Assembly: GCA_038250135.1 (NCBI GenBank)
Contig: JBBSCP010000004.1
Coordinates: 1 to 35,293 of the forward strand
Length of the DNA: 35,293 nt
Source: Falsiroseomonas sp038250135
Lineage (GTDB): Bacteria; Pseudomonadota; Alphaproteobacteria; Acetobacterales; Acetobacteraceae
Direction of reading: 5' to 3'
Part shown: piece by piece, positions 24,677 through 32,691 of the stretch
Layout of the letters: each line of letters begins with the position of its first letter
Numbering within the stretch: position 1 is the stretch's first letter
Made by a program: the position numbers and the translations under genes
Notes under the pieces: model-generated
Seen by the model: the letters and a program-made list of their open reading frames with translations, nothing else
Told to the model about the DNA's origin: nothing
Database searches by the model: none

Positions 24677-25366
24677 ATGATGACGTTGCTGATCGGGGCC
24701 AAATGGTCCTCCACCTGGACCATGCGCGGCTGGCTCGCCTGCAAGCTTTCGGGCCTGCCCTTCGAGGCCGAGACGATTTTTCTGTCGCGCCCCGACAGCA
24801 AGGCGCAGTTGGCGTTGGCCTCGCCCACAGGGTTGATCCCGGTATTGCGCGATGACGATTTCCTGGTGACCGACACGCTCGCCATCGCGGAATACCTGTG
24901 GGAACTCGCCCCCGGCTGCGCCATCTGGCCGCAGGAGCGACGCGCGCGCGCCGCGGCGCGGATGTCCGCCACCGAGATGCACGCGCATTTCCAGGATCTG
25001 CGCGCAGCGATGCCGATGAACCTGGTGAAGCGCTGGCCAATCGCGAACGGCCTGCCCTCCAACGCCAAGCTGCTCGGCCGCCCCGGCGTGGCGGCGCAGG
25101 TGGCGCGCGCGCAGGAAAGCTGGCGGCAGACCCGCGCGGCATGGGGCGCCGGCGGGCCCTACCTGTTTGGCGAGACCTTCACCTTCGCTGATGCGATGTG
25201 GGCGCCGATGGCGAGTCGCTTCCGCACCTACTCGGTGGAACTCGCCCCCGACGCGCAGGCCTATGCCGATGCGGTGCTGGCGCATCCGCTGGTCGTCGAA
25301 TGGGTCGAGGGCGCCTGGGCGCAGGCGCGCGAGATTGGCCTTGAGGCCTGCGCCGCTTGGCCTTGA
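24677..25366 (+). CDS. Glutathione S-transferase family protein
   Basis: 229 aa with an N-terminal thioredoxin-like domain (TLLIGAKWSSTWTMRGWLACKL... ASPTGLIPVLRDDDFLVTDTLAIAEYLWE) and an all-helical C-terminal domain ending near PYLFGETFTFADAMWAPMASRF. The S-S-T/S residues after the first strand could supply the catalytic hydroxyl, and P-V-L plus T-D-T-L contact glutathione. A GGGGAGG site precedes ATG 24677; ATG 24680 follows at once. A longer frame upstream is antisense to the M20 gene and is not coding. Its substrate is unknown. Confidence 0.9.
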   Translation: MMTLLIGAKWSSTWTMRGWLACKLSGLPFEAETIFLSRPDSKAQLALASPTGLIPVLRDDDFLVTDTLAIAEYLWELAPGCAIWPQERRARAAARMSATEMHAHFQDLRAAMPMNLVKRWPIANGLPSNAKLLGRPGVAAQVARAQESWRQTRAAWGAGGPYLFGETFTFADAMWAPMASRFRTYSVELAPDAQAYADAVLAHPLVVEWVEGAWAQAREIGLEACAAWP

Positions 25367-25446
25367 GCCCCTTGGCATTAGCCCCTGGGCCTTGATGGCC
25401 CGGCTCGGGCGCGGCAGGCTGCGCGCTTGGCAGGAGGCTTTGGCAC

Positions 25447-26139
25447 ATGCTCGATCCGGTCGGCCGCGTCGTCATGGTGAGCGGTGCCTCGCGCGGCATT
25501 GGGCGGGAGGTGCTGCGCCGCCTGCATGGCTCGGGCTGGTTCGTCAGCGCTGGTGCGCGCGGGAAGCTGCGGGTCTCGGCGGGGCCCGACCTGATGACGC
25601 ATCGCTACGAGGCGGAGGAGGCCGGCTCGGCCGAGGCCTGGGTGGCCGCCACGATGGCCCGCTTCGGGCGGATCGACGCGGTGGTGAACGCCGCCGGCAT
25701 CAATCCCATGGCCGGGCTGCTCGACGCCGACGAGGCGCCGCACGATGCCATGTGGCGGGTGAATGTAAAGGGCCCGATGCGCCTGATCCGCAGCGCCTGG
25801 CCGCATCTGATGGCGGGCGGGGAGGGGCGGGTGGTGAACTTCGCCTCGCTGTCGGGCAAGCGCGTCGCGAACGAGAATATCGGCTACGCGATGAGCAAAT
25901 TCGCCGTAGTGGCGCTGACGCAGGAGGTCCGGCGCCTCGGCTGGGAGCACGGCATCCGCGCCACCGCGCTCTGCCCCGGCTTCGTCGCCACCGAGATGAC
26001 GGCGAAGGCGCGCTTCCCGCGTGAGGCGATGAGCCGGCCCGAGGACATCGCCGTGCTGGTCGATACGCTGCTGCGCCTGCCCAATACGGCGACGATCGGG
26101 GAACTCGCCGTCAATTGCCGCTTCGAGGCGCTCGCTTAA
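25447..26139 (+). CDS. SDR family oxidoreductase
   Basis: Short-chain dehydrogenase of 230 aa. SGASRGIGR (12-20) is the nucleotide-binding loop, NAAG at 81-84, Ser134/136 in NFASLSGK, and Tyr147-x3-Lys151 in YAMSKFA. After strand alpha-2 the chain is shorter than in most SDRs, giving the small size. AGGAGG stands 9 bases before ATG 25447. The TAA stop sits in TTAA, shared with the stop of the convergent small ORF. The substrate cannot be assigned. Confidence 0.88.
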   Translation: MLDPVGRVVMVSGASRGIGREVLRRLHGSGWFVSAGARGKLRVSAGPDLMTHRYEAEEAGSAEAWVAATMARFGRIDAVVNAAGINPMAGLLDADEAPHDAMWRVNVKGPMRLIRSAWPHLMAGGEGRVVNFASLSGKRVANENIGYAMSKFAVVALTQEVRRLGWEHGIRATALCPGFVATEMTAKARFPREAMSRPEDIAVLVDTLLRLPNTATIGELAVNCRFEALA

Positions 26140-26345
26140 GGCAGCGTCGGCAGCGCCTTGTGCAGGGGGCGTGGCGTTCTGCGCCGTTCCGGCAGCGCCG
26201 CCTGCGGCAGCAGCGCGGTCCGGCCGACGCGCAGCAGCGCCTGCTGACGCGCGAATTCCGCCGCCCCCAGCCAGCCGCGTTGCCGCGAGGGGGCGAGCAG
26301 ACTCTGGGCCGGGGTGAGGTCCTTCGGCAGCGGGGCGTTTCGCAT
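26136..26345 (-). CDS. Small hypothetical protein
   Basis: 69 codons from ATG 26345, preceded by AAGGAA at good spacing. The product is basic, with Ala/Leu-rich stretches and a Pro/Arg C-terminal tail (RRRTPRPLHKALP). I do not recognise it. There is no signal peptide or membrane segment. Good ribosome site, a position in an otherwise empty gap and the exact stop overlap with the SDR gene argue for coding; composition alone does not settle it. Confidence 0.45.
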   Translation of the reverse strand: MRNAPLPKDLTPAQSLLAPSRQRGWLGAAEFARQQALLRVGRTALLPQAALPERRRTPRPLHKALPTLP

Positions 26346-26488
26346 TTTGCAATTCCTTCGATAGAGGCCGGCCGCGCACAGCGCAGTGCGGCCACCGACA
26401 AGGAGATCGCGAGAGGCGATACGCGTCGCGAGACGACCGCGGGGGCGGTGCGTCAGACCATCGAGACCTCGGGGGTGGCTCCTGGTAT

Positions 26489-26545
26489 CTTGCGACTTGC
26501 ATTGCAACTTGCGGTTCCTCGCGGTGGCGAGGTGAAAGTCGCAAG
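26489..26545. repeat. Nested inverted repeat
   Basis: Outer arms CTTGCGACTT (26489-26498) and AAGTCGCAAG (26536-26545) are perfect reverse complements. Inside lie TTGCATTGCAA and the hairpin CCTCGC-GGTG-GCGAGG. It lies between the DUF4239-like gene and the small ORF on the same strand. No T-run follows on either side. It could act as an RNA structure between two genes or an operator for the small ORF; the rest of 26346-26561 shows nothing further. Confidence 0.5.
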
Positions 26546-26561
26546 CGCTATGCCAAAACCC

Positions 26562-27282
26562 TCAGCGCGGGGCGGCGCCAGGCGGCAATTGCAGCCCGCC
26601 GGAGAAGCCCTGGAGCGTCCACTCGTAAGGCATGGGGTCGCCACGCACGAAGCCCATTCGCGCCGTACCAAGACCCACGATCAGCATGATGCAGGCGGTC
26701 CTGGCAGCAAGCAGTACCAGTGTGATCGCGGGCTGGAGGTTGTCTCGCACGTCGCCCTGGTAGCCGATGGCCGCCATGCTCAGCACGGTCAGCCCCAGCA
26801 GCAGCCAGGGGATTTCGGCCGGTATGCGGCTCGCAAAGGCGAAGCGCTGGCTGGTGGCGAGGTCGAAGGTCTCGTTCAACGCATCGATCAGCGATACCGA
26901 GAGCGCATCTGGCCGCGCCCGCGGCCATCAGGGTGCCGAGGTCTGGCGCTTCGCGCGCCGAGGTGATCCGGGCGATCCGATTTCGTGTGTAGGCTTCCAA
27001 CTCCTGGGCTATGGCCAGCCCCTCTGGCCCACCCACCATCTGGGCGCGCAGCCAGGCGGTGCCGATTGCGTTCGCCTCGTGCATGCCGAGTTGCCGGCGT
27101 TCCTGGTAGGGGCCCTCGGCCATGCTGATGCCGAGGCCCAGAATGAACGCAAGCAGGCCGAGCAGGCCGCACACCACCACGCCGATCCCTTCCGCGACTG
27201 CCGAGTGCGACCGAGGATCATGGCGCCGGCTCGGCCGGCCGGCAATCTGGCCCATCTTCCGCTTCACGCCGGAAACCCCCAT
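26562..27282 (-). pseudogene. DUF4239-like (bestrophin-like) membrane protein, frameshifted
   Basis: Two frames together give one recognisable protein. The first (from ATG 27282 or 27255) carries a membrane helix GIGVVVCGLLGLLAFILGLG and the motif EANAIGTAWLRAQ. Near 26910 similarity passes to the next frame, which continues SLIDALNETFDLATSQRFA, then two membrane helices and a tail to the stop at 26562. Joined, the junction reads naturally (..LMAAGAA / PDALSVSLIDALNE..), so one indel of about one base explains it. The first membrane helix usual for the family also seems missing. Function of the family is unknown. A sequencing error cannot be excluded. Confidence 0.68.
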
Positions 27283-27306
27283 CTTGGCTTCGGCTGGAGG
27301 CCAGAA

Positions 27307-28653
27307 ATGCAAACCGATTTCACGCTCGAGCAGTTGCGCGACCCCGATACGGCCGAGAGCAATCGTATCCTGCGCACCTGCGTGCATTGCGGCTTCTGCA
27401 CCGCCACCTGCCCGACCTTCCTGCTGCTGGGCGATGAACTGGATAGCCCGCGCGGGCGCATCTATCTCATCAAGGACATGCTGGAGCAGGACCGCCCGGC
27501 GACGCCGGAGGTGGTTCAACACATCGATCGCTGCCTGTCCTGCCTGGCGTGCATGACCACATGCCCCTCGGGCGTGAACTACATGCACCTGGTCGATCAC
27601 GCGCGTCGGCATATCGAGGAAACCTACGACCGCCCCTGGCCGGAGAAGCTGCTGCGCCGGGCGCTATCCTTCCTGCTGCCCTATCCGCGGCGCTTCCGCC
27701 TCGCCCTGTTCGGCGCCGGGCTGGGTCGGCCCCTGGCGCGCTTCATCCCAGGCCAGTCGATGATGGCCAAGCGGGCGCGCGCCATGCTGAGCCTCGCCCC
27801 CGAGAGCATCGCCGCGCCCAGCAGCGTTGAGCGCCCAGGCACCTATCGTGCCGAGGGTATCCGCCGCGGTCGCGTGGCGCTGCTGACCGGCTGCGCGCAG
27901 CAGGTGCTAGCGCCATCGATCAACGAGGCCACGATCCGGCTGCTGACGCGCATGGGACTCGATGTGGTGGTGACGGCCCAGCAGGGCTGCTGTGGTGCGC
28001 TCGACCATCATATGGGCCACCACGACCCGGCGATGCGCCTGGCACGCGCCAATATCGAGGCCTGGACAATGGAGATGCAACGCGAGGGGCTGGATGCGGT
28101 GGTGGTCAACGCTTCGGGCTGCGGCACGACGGTGAAGGATTACGGCTTCATGTTCCGCGCGGAGCCCGAGCCTTGGGCCGCGCGTGCTGCAGCCGTCTCG
28201 GCGATGACCATGGACATCTCGGAACTGCTGCTGCGCTATGACTACGCGTCCAGCCGGGCGAAACCGAACCTGAGCGTCGCCTACCATGCCGCTTGCAGTT
28301 TGCAGCACGGCCAGCAGATCACCGCCGCGCCGAAGGACCTGCTGAAGCGGGCCGGCTTCACGGTGAAGGAACCGGCGGAGGGTCATCTGTGTTGCGGCTC
28401 GGCCGGCACCTACAACCTCATGCAACCCGAGATCGCCGGGCAATTGCGGGAGCGCAAGCTCGGCTACCTCGACCGCACCCGGGCGGATCTGATCGCGGCG
28501 GGGAACATCGGCTGCCTGACGCAACTCGCCGGCGGGCGGATGCCCACGGTGCATACCGTCGAGTTGCTGGACTGGATGGCCGGCGGGCCCGAGCCTGCGC
28601 AGGTCACCGCCGCCCGTGCCGCCCTGGTCACGCGGATGGAGGGGGTTTCCTGA
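27307..28653 (+). CDS. glcF: Glycolate oxidase iron-sulfur subunit GlcF
   Basis: 448 aa. Two ferredoxin-type [4Fe-4S] motifs: Cys25, 28, 31, 35 (CVHCGFCTATCP) and Cys76, 79, 82, 86 (CLSCLACMTTCP). The C-terminal half has two CCG domains with GCCGALDHHMG and CCGSAGTYNLMQ. This is the full GlcF architecture; it accepts electrons from the flavoprotein GlcD in glycolate oxidation to glyoxylate. CTGGAGG precedes ATG 27307. No glcD/glcE is adjacent: upstream is the broken DUF4239 gene. Related (lactate or other 2-hydroxy acid) oxidases use similar subunits. Confidence 0.9.
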   Translation: MQTDFTLEQLRDPDTAESNRILRTCVHCGFCTATCPTFLLLGDELDSPRGRIYLIKDMLEQDRPATPEVVQHIDRCLSCLACMTTCPSGVNYMHLVDHARRHIEETYDRPWPEKLLRRALSFLLPYPRRFRLALFGAGLGRPLARFIPGQSMMAKRARAMLSLAPESIAAPSSVERPGTYRAEGIRRGRVALLTGCAQQVLAPSINEATIRLLTRMGLDVVVTAQQGCCGALDHHMGHHDPAMRLARANIEAWTMEMQREGLDAVVVNASGCGTTVKDYGFMFRAEPEPWAARAAAVSAMTMDISELLLRYDYASSRAKPNLSVAYHAACSLQHGQQITAAPKDLLKRAGFTVKEPAEGHLCCGSAGTYNLMQPEIAGQLRERKLGYLDRTRADLIAAGNIGCLTQLAGGRMPTVHTVELLDWMAGGPEPAQVTAARAALVTRMEGVS

Positions 28654-28758
28654 TGCATCGTCGCGCGCCGGTCGTGGATTTCAGTGCCCCCTGCGTGAGT
28701 AAGCCATCGTGATCGGGCGATGTTGCATCGTCGTGCCGGCTTGCCGGAGCATCGCGAC

Positions 28759-29328
28759 ATGATCCGAAGCGCCTGGCTTTTGCTCGCCCTGCTGGCCCCC
28801 TTGCCGCTCGCCGCCCAGGCGCCCCGCCCCAGCCCGGCCGAGGCGCGCCGCGCCGAGCTCGACCGGCTGTTCGAGGCGCTGCAAACCGCGCCCGATTCGC
28901 AGGGCGGGCAGTTGGTGGAGGCGCGGATTCGCGCGGTCTGGGGCCAGGCGGCCTCGCCCGCCACGGGCCTGCTGCTCCGTCGCGGGGTTCGCAACCTCCA
29001 GCGCAACGAGGCCGGGGAGGCGCTGGAGGATTTCGACGCCGCCCTGGTGCTCGATCCCGGCGCCGCCGATGGCTGGTTGCTGCGCGCCCGCGCCCTGGCC
29101 GCGCTCGGCGATCGCGCCGCGGCGGCGCGCGACCTGCGGGAGGCGCTGCGCCTCGAGCCCCGGCATTTCGGTGCGCTGGTCCAACTCTCCGAATTGCAGC
29201 AGGAGGCCGGCGACCTGCCCGGCGCGCTGCGCAGCTTCGACGCCGCACTGGCGCTCTACCCCAAGCTGCCGGGCGGCGAGCAGCGCCGGCGCGAACTCTT
29301 CCGGGCTGCCGAGGGCGATGCACTGTAG
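28759..29328 (+). CDS. Exported TPR-repeat protein
   Basis: 189 aa. Signal peptide MIRSAWLLLALLAPLPLAAQ with cleavage likely after AAQ. The mature part contains about three tetratricopeptide repeats (e.g. AGEALEDFDAALVLDPGAADGW and GDLPGALRSFDAALALYPKL). TPR proteins act as periplasmic scaffolds; partner unknown. The start ATG 28759 has GGAG 9 bases upstream and gives the clean signal peptide; an in-frame ATG at 28720 would bury it. Independent of neighbours as far as can be seen. Confidence 0.82.
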   Translation: MIRSAWLLLALLAPLPLAAQAPRPSPAEARRAELDRLFEALQTAPDSQGGQLVEARIRAVWGQAASPATGLLLRRGVRNLQRNEAGEALEDFDAALVLDPGAADGWLLRARALAALGDRAAAARDLREALRLEPRHFGALVQLSELQQEAGDLPGALRSFDAALALYPKLPGGEQRRRELFRAAEGDAL

Positions 29329-29376
29329 CGCAAGCTTCGGATGGCGGAGGCCCGGCAGGGCCAGCATAGTCGCCCC

Positions 29377-30444
29377 ATGCCCGACGCCGTGACCCTCCCC
29401 GATCCAGATGCGCTGCGCTGGCAGTCCGTGCTGATGCGCGACCCTGACCTGGCCGGTGACCCTTTTCTCTATGCCGTGACGACGCAAGGCGTCTTCTGCC
29501 GGCCCGGCTGCCCCGCCCGCCCGCCGCTGCGGCGCAATACGCGCTTTTTCGCCGATGCGCCCGCTGCCGAGGCGCAAGGCTTCCGCGCCTGCAAACGCTG
29601 CGACCCGAAGGGCGAGCGGGCGCGCCTGCACGCCGAATCGGTCGCCGCCGCCTGCCGGATGATCGAGGCGGCCGAGGCGATCCCGAGCCTTGAAGCGCTG
29701 GCCGCCCGCGCCGGCTATGCGCGGCACCATTTCCTGCGCCTGTTTCGCGACATCACCGGCGTCACGCCGCGCAGCTATGCGGAAGGGGTGCGCGCCCGGC
29801 GCCTGCAGGAAGCGCTCGCCGCCGGCGACCGGGTGGCGGAGGCCGTGGCCGGGGCGGGCTTCGGCAGCGAAAGCCGCGTCTATGAGGATACTGCCCGGCA
29901 TCTCGGCATGACGCCCGGCGCGGCGCGGCGAGGCGGGGCAGGGGAGGTGATCCGCATTGCCCGCGCCCAAAGCGTCATGGGTCCGCTATTGGTCGGCGCC
30001 ACCGAGGCCGGCGTGTGCTTCATCGGGTTTGCCGAGCCACATGCGGCGCTGGAAGGCGATTTGCGTGCCCGCTTCCCGAAAGCGCGCCTGGAAGCCGCGC
30101 CCGACTTCCTGGCCGAGACGGTGCGGGAAGTGGCGCGCTTCATCGCCGAACCGGTCGCCGCCCTCGCCCTGCCGCTCGACCTGCGTGGTACCGCTTTCCA
30201 GCGCCGGGTGTGGGAGGCGCTGCGGCGCATTCCTCTGGGCGAAACGCGCAGCTATTCTGGTCTTGCTGCCGAGCTCGGCCAGCCCAGGGCCACGCGCGCC
30301 GTGGCGCGGGCCTGTGCGCAGAATCCGGTGGCGCTCGCCGTGCCCTGCCACCGCGTCGTGGGGGCGAGTGGCGACCTGACAGGCTATCGCTGGGGTGTGC
30401 CGCGCAAGGCGGCGCTGCTGGCTGGTGAGAAGCGCGCCCGTTGA
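29377..30444 (+). CDS. ada: Ada: methylphosphotriester and O6-alkylguanine repair protein / regulator
   Basis: 355 aa, the same size as E. coli Ada (354). Three parts in order: Zn-binding N-domain with Cys41, Cys45, Cys72 and Cys75 (FCRPGC, CKRC), one of which accepts the methyl group; AraC-type HTH (about 85-185); and the O6-alkylguanine transferase domain with active Cys324 in AVPCHRVVGASGDLTGYRWG. ATG 29377 places the WQSV motif as in E. coli; ATG 29341 is an in-frame alternative. All needed residues are intact, so it should be a repair protein and an activator of alkylation response genes. None of those is adjacent. Confidence 0.94.
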   Translation: MPDAVTLPDPDALRWQSVLMRDPDLAGDPFLYAVTTQGVFCRPGCPARPPLRRNTRFFADAPAAEAQGFRACKRCDPKGERARLHAESVAAACRMIEAAEAIPSLEALAARAGYARHHFLRLFRDITGVTPRSYAEGVRARRLQEALAAGDRVAEAVAGAGFGSESRVYEDTARHLGMTPGAARRGGAGEVIRIARAQSVMGPLLVGATEAGVCFIGFAEPHAALEGDLRARFPKARLEAAPDFLAETVREVARFIAEPVAALALPLDLRGTAFQRRVWEALRRIPLGETRSYSGLAAELGQPRATRAVARACAQNPVALAVPCHRVVGASGDLTGYRWGVPRKAALLAGEKRAR

Positions 30445-30446
30445 AT

Positions 30447-30536
30447 CTTCCTCAGCGCGGGAATCTCCCTCAGCGCGGGAATCTCCCTCAGCGCGGGAAT
30501 TTCCCTCAGCGCGGGAATTACGCTCAACGCGGCGGC
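30447..30536. repeat. 18-bp tandem repeat, about five copies
   Basis: Four near-identical units of the form CTCCCTCAGCGCGGGAAT at 30447-30464, 30465-30482, 30483-30500 and 30501-30518, with a decayed fifth at 30519-30536. Units 2 and 3 are identical; 1 and 4 differ by one base. Each unit holds a short dyad (TCCC ... GGGA). The array fills the gap between the stops of ada and the convergent gene. Confidence 0.92.
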
Positions 30537-30976
30537 TCGGCGGGCGTTTCGGTGGCCGGCGGCGCTGCTGTCGCCGGGGCCTCGGCGGCGGGCGCGGCGG
30601 GCGCCGGCGTGGCGGCCGGAGCTCCGCGAAGCACCAGGCGTTCGCGCCCGTTTGCAGAGGCGCCGATGATCGTCCACTCGCCATCCATGCTGCCATCCGG
30701 ATTCAGCGCGTAGATGCCGATGCCCGGCCGCTGCGCCAGCCCATAGGCCACCGAGATCGTCCGGCCGGAGGCGAAGCCCACCCCCTCGATGACATCATTG
30801 CCGATGCGCCATAGGATGGTGAAGGAGGCAAGGCCCGATTGCCGGATCTGCGCGACCCCTGTGTAGGGCGTGCCGTCCAGATTTACCCCTGTCACGTCAT
30901 AAAGCCCCGATTGCTGCGCCCGCGCCGGCGTGGCCAGCGAAAGACCGATCAGCAGGACGGCAAGGATGTGGCGCAT
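30524..30976 (-). CDS. Exported protein of unknown function with Pro/Ala-rich tail
   Basis: 150 aa. Signal peptide MRHILAVLLIGLSLATPARAQ. A compact domain follows (LYDVTGVNLDGTPYTGVAQI ... GRTISVAYGLAQRPGIGIYALNPDGSMDGEWTI), and the last ~35 residues are Ala/Pro/Thr-rich and probably disordered. The repeated strand pattern with GVG/GIG turns suggests a small beta fold. I do not recognise the family with confidence. CAGGAG lies 7 bases before ATG 30976. Its last codons run into the edge of the 18-bp repeat array. A longer start at 31006 is possible but less suited to the signal peptide. Confidence 0.8.
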   Translation of the reverse strand: MRHILAVLLIGLSLATPARAQQSGLYDVTGVNLDGTPYTGVAQIRQSGLASFTILWRIGNDVIEGVGFASGRTISVAYGLAQRPGIGIYALNPDGSMDGEWTIIGASANGRERLVLRGAPAATPAPAAPAAEAPATAAPPATETPAEPPR

Positions 30977-31013
30977 GGGCGTGCTCCTGGGATGGCGCCT
31001 CTGCATGCCTACT

Positions 31014-32690
31014 TCACTTCACGATGGCAACCCGCAGCGCATTGGTGGTGCCCGGCGTGCCGAAGGGAACGCCGGCAGTGACGACCACCTCGTCGCCCGC
31101 CTTGGCGAAGCCTTCCTGGCTGGCGGCGCGGATCGCCTTGGCGACCATGTCCGTCATCGAATGCGGCTCCACCGACATGATCGGGTGCACGCCCCAGACC
31201 ACAGCCATGCGGCGCGCGGCCTGCAGGCTGGCGGTGAGGCAGAGGATCGGGCAACCCGGCCTTTCCCGCGCCACGCGTAGCGTGGTTGAACCGGTGGATG
31301 TGAAGGTGGCGATCGCCTGGGCCTCGATCGTGCCGGCCACCTGGCGTGCGGCGGCGGCGATGGCGCCGGCGGAGGTGCGCTCGGGGGCCGGACGCTCGGC
31401 ATCGGTAAGCCTGCGCCAGCCATCGTCCTGCTCCACGCGGGCGATGATGCGGTCCATGATGTTGACCGCCTCGAAGGGGAATTGCCCGGCGGCGGTCTCG
31501 GCCGAGAGCATCACCGCATCCGTGCCGTCGAACACCGCGGTCGCGACGTCCTGCGCCTCGGCCCGGGTCGGCGAGGGGGCGCTGATCATGCTCTCCAGCA
31601 TTTGTGTGGCCACCACCACCGGCTTGCCGAGCAGGCGGGCGGCGCGGACGATCTGCTTTTGGATCAGCGGCACTTCCTCGGGCGGGCATTCAACGCCGAG
31701 GTCGCCGCGCGCCACCATGACGCAATCGGCGAGTTCCAGGATGGCGTCGAGGTTCTCGACCGCCTGGGGCTTCTCCATCTTCACCATGATCCAGGCGCGG
31801 CCGGCGGCGATGGCCTTGGCTTCCGCCACATCCTCCGGGCGCTGGACGAAGCTGAGGCCGATGTATTCGACCCCCTGTTCCAGCACGAAATCGAGGTCCT
31901 TGCGGTCCTTCTCGGTGAGTGCCGGGATCGGCAGCACCACGTCCGGCACGTTCACGCCCTTGCGGTCGCTCAGCGGGCCGCCGACCAGCACTTCGGTTTC
32001 CAGATGGTCCTCGCGCTGCTTGGTCACGCGCAGGCGCAGCTTGCCGTCATCGAGCAGCAGCGTGGTGCCGATGCCCGCGGCTGCAATGATCTCGGGGTGA
32101 GGCAACTGCACGCGGCGCACATCGCCCGGGGTGGGGTTGAGGTCGAGCCGGAAGGACTGCCCGGTTTGCAGCGAGACGCGCCCTGCCTGGACCTTGCCGA
32201 CGCGCAGCTTGGGTCCCTGGACGTCGGCGAGGATGCCGATCGGGCGCTCCACCTTCTTCTCCAGCGCTCGGATGATGGCGATTCGCGCGGCGTGATCCTC
32301 GTGGCTGCCATGCGAGAAGTTGAGGCGGAACACGTCGGCCCCGGCGCGGAACAGGCGCTCGATCACCTCCGGGGTGGAGGATGCCGGGCCGAGCGTCGCC
32401 ACGATCTTGGTGCGGCGGCGGCGGCGCAGCGGGATTCGGGTGGCCATGCGGGGGGCGTTTCCTTCGCGGGGCGCGATCGGGGGGGCGTCGGGGAGGGTGG
32501 CGGCGAGGCTTGCGGCATCTGGCCGCACGACGGTGGGCGCCACGCCGAGGGCGCGCGCCACCTCGCCCACACGATCGTCGGGGACGCGCTTCCATTGGCT
32601 GACGGCGGCGGTGGAGATGCCCAGCGCCGTGGCGATCCGGGTGACGGCACCACGCTGGAGGAGGAGGGCTTCGAGGGCAGGGTCGCGCAT
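31014..32690 (-). CDS. pyk: Pyruvate kinase with N-terminal YdaS/Cro-like HTH domain
   Basis: 558 aa, about 80 longer than ordinary pyruvate kinase. Residues 5-57 form a helix-turn-helix unit (VTRIATALGISTAAVSQWKR ... RVGEVARALG) resembling YdaS/Cro repressors. A linker (58-88) follows. From residue ~91 a complete kinase appears: KIVATLGPASS, RLNFSHG, MVKMEKPQAVENLD with the catalytic Lys, VARGDLGVE, and TRAEAQDVATAVFDG. The reading frame is open throughout. An internal ATG at 32447 (residue 82) could give a kinase-only form, though its nearest AAGGA site is 12 bases away. Follows glycerate kinase on the same strand after 60 bases. The HTH part is inferred to bind DNA. Confidence 0.88.
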   Translation of the reverse strand: MRDPALEALLLQRGAVTRIATALGISTAAVSQWKRVPDDRVGEVARALGVAPTVVRPDAASLAATLPDAPPIAPREGNAPRMATRIPLRRRRRTKIVATLGPASSTPEVIERLFRAGADVFRLNFSHGSHEDHAARIAIIRALEKKVERPIGILADVQGPKLRVGKVQAGRVSLQTGQSFRLDLNPTPGDVRRVQLPHPEIIAAAGIGTTLLLDDGKLRLRVTKQREDHLETEVLVGGPLSDRKGVNVPDVVLPIPALTEKDRKDLDFVLEQGVEYIGLSFVQRPEDVAEAKAIAAGRAWIMVKMEKPQAVENLDAILELADCVMVARGDLGVECPPEEVPLIQKQIVRAARLLGKPVVVATQMLESMISAPSPTRAEAQDVATAVFDGTDAVMLSAETAAGQFPFEAVNIMDRIIARVEQDDGWRRLTDAERPAPERTSAGAIAAAARQVAGTIEAQAIATFTSTGSTTLRVARERPGCPILCLTASLQAARRMAVVWGVHPIMSVEPHSMTDMVAKAIRAASQEGFAKAGDEVVVTAGVPFGTPGTTNALRVAIVK

Positions 32691-32691
32691 G

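Noticed and set aside
25340..25400. Repeated GGCCTTGA blocks at the end of the GST gene
   Set aside because: Short, imperfect and GC-rich; no regular unit or symmetry that stands out from the background.
30447..30536. CRISPR array
   Set aside because: Units are directly adjacent with no spacers, and there are no cas genes.
30441..30713. + strand frame with repeated NLPQRG hexapeptides
   Set aside because: It comes from the 18-bp tandem repeat being a multiple of three, then continues antisense to the exported protein gene.
32447..32690. Separate HTH gene upstream of an ordinary pyk
   Set aside because: There is no stop codon between the two parts and the ribosome site for the internal ATG is poorly spaced; kept only as an alternative start.
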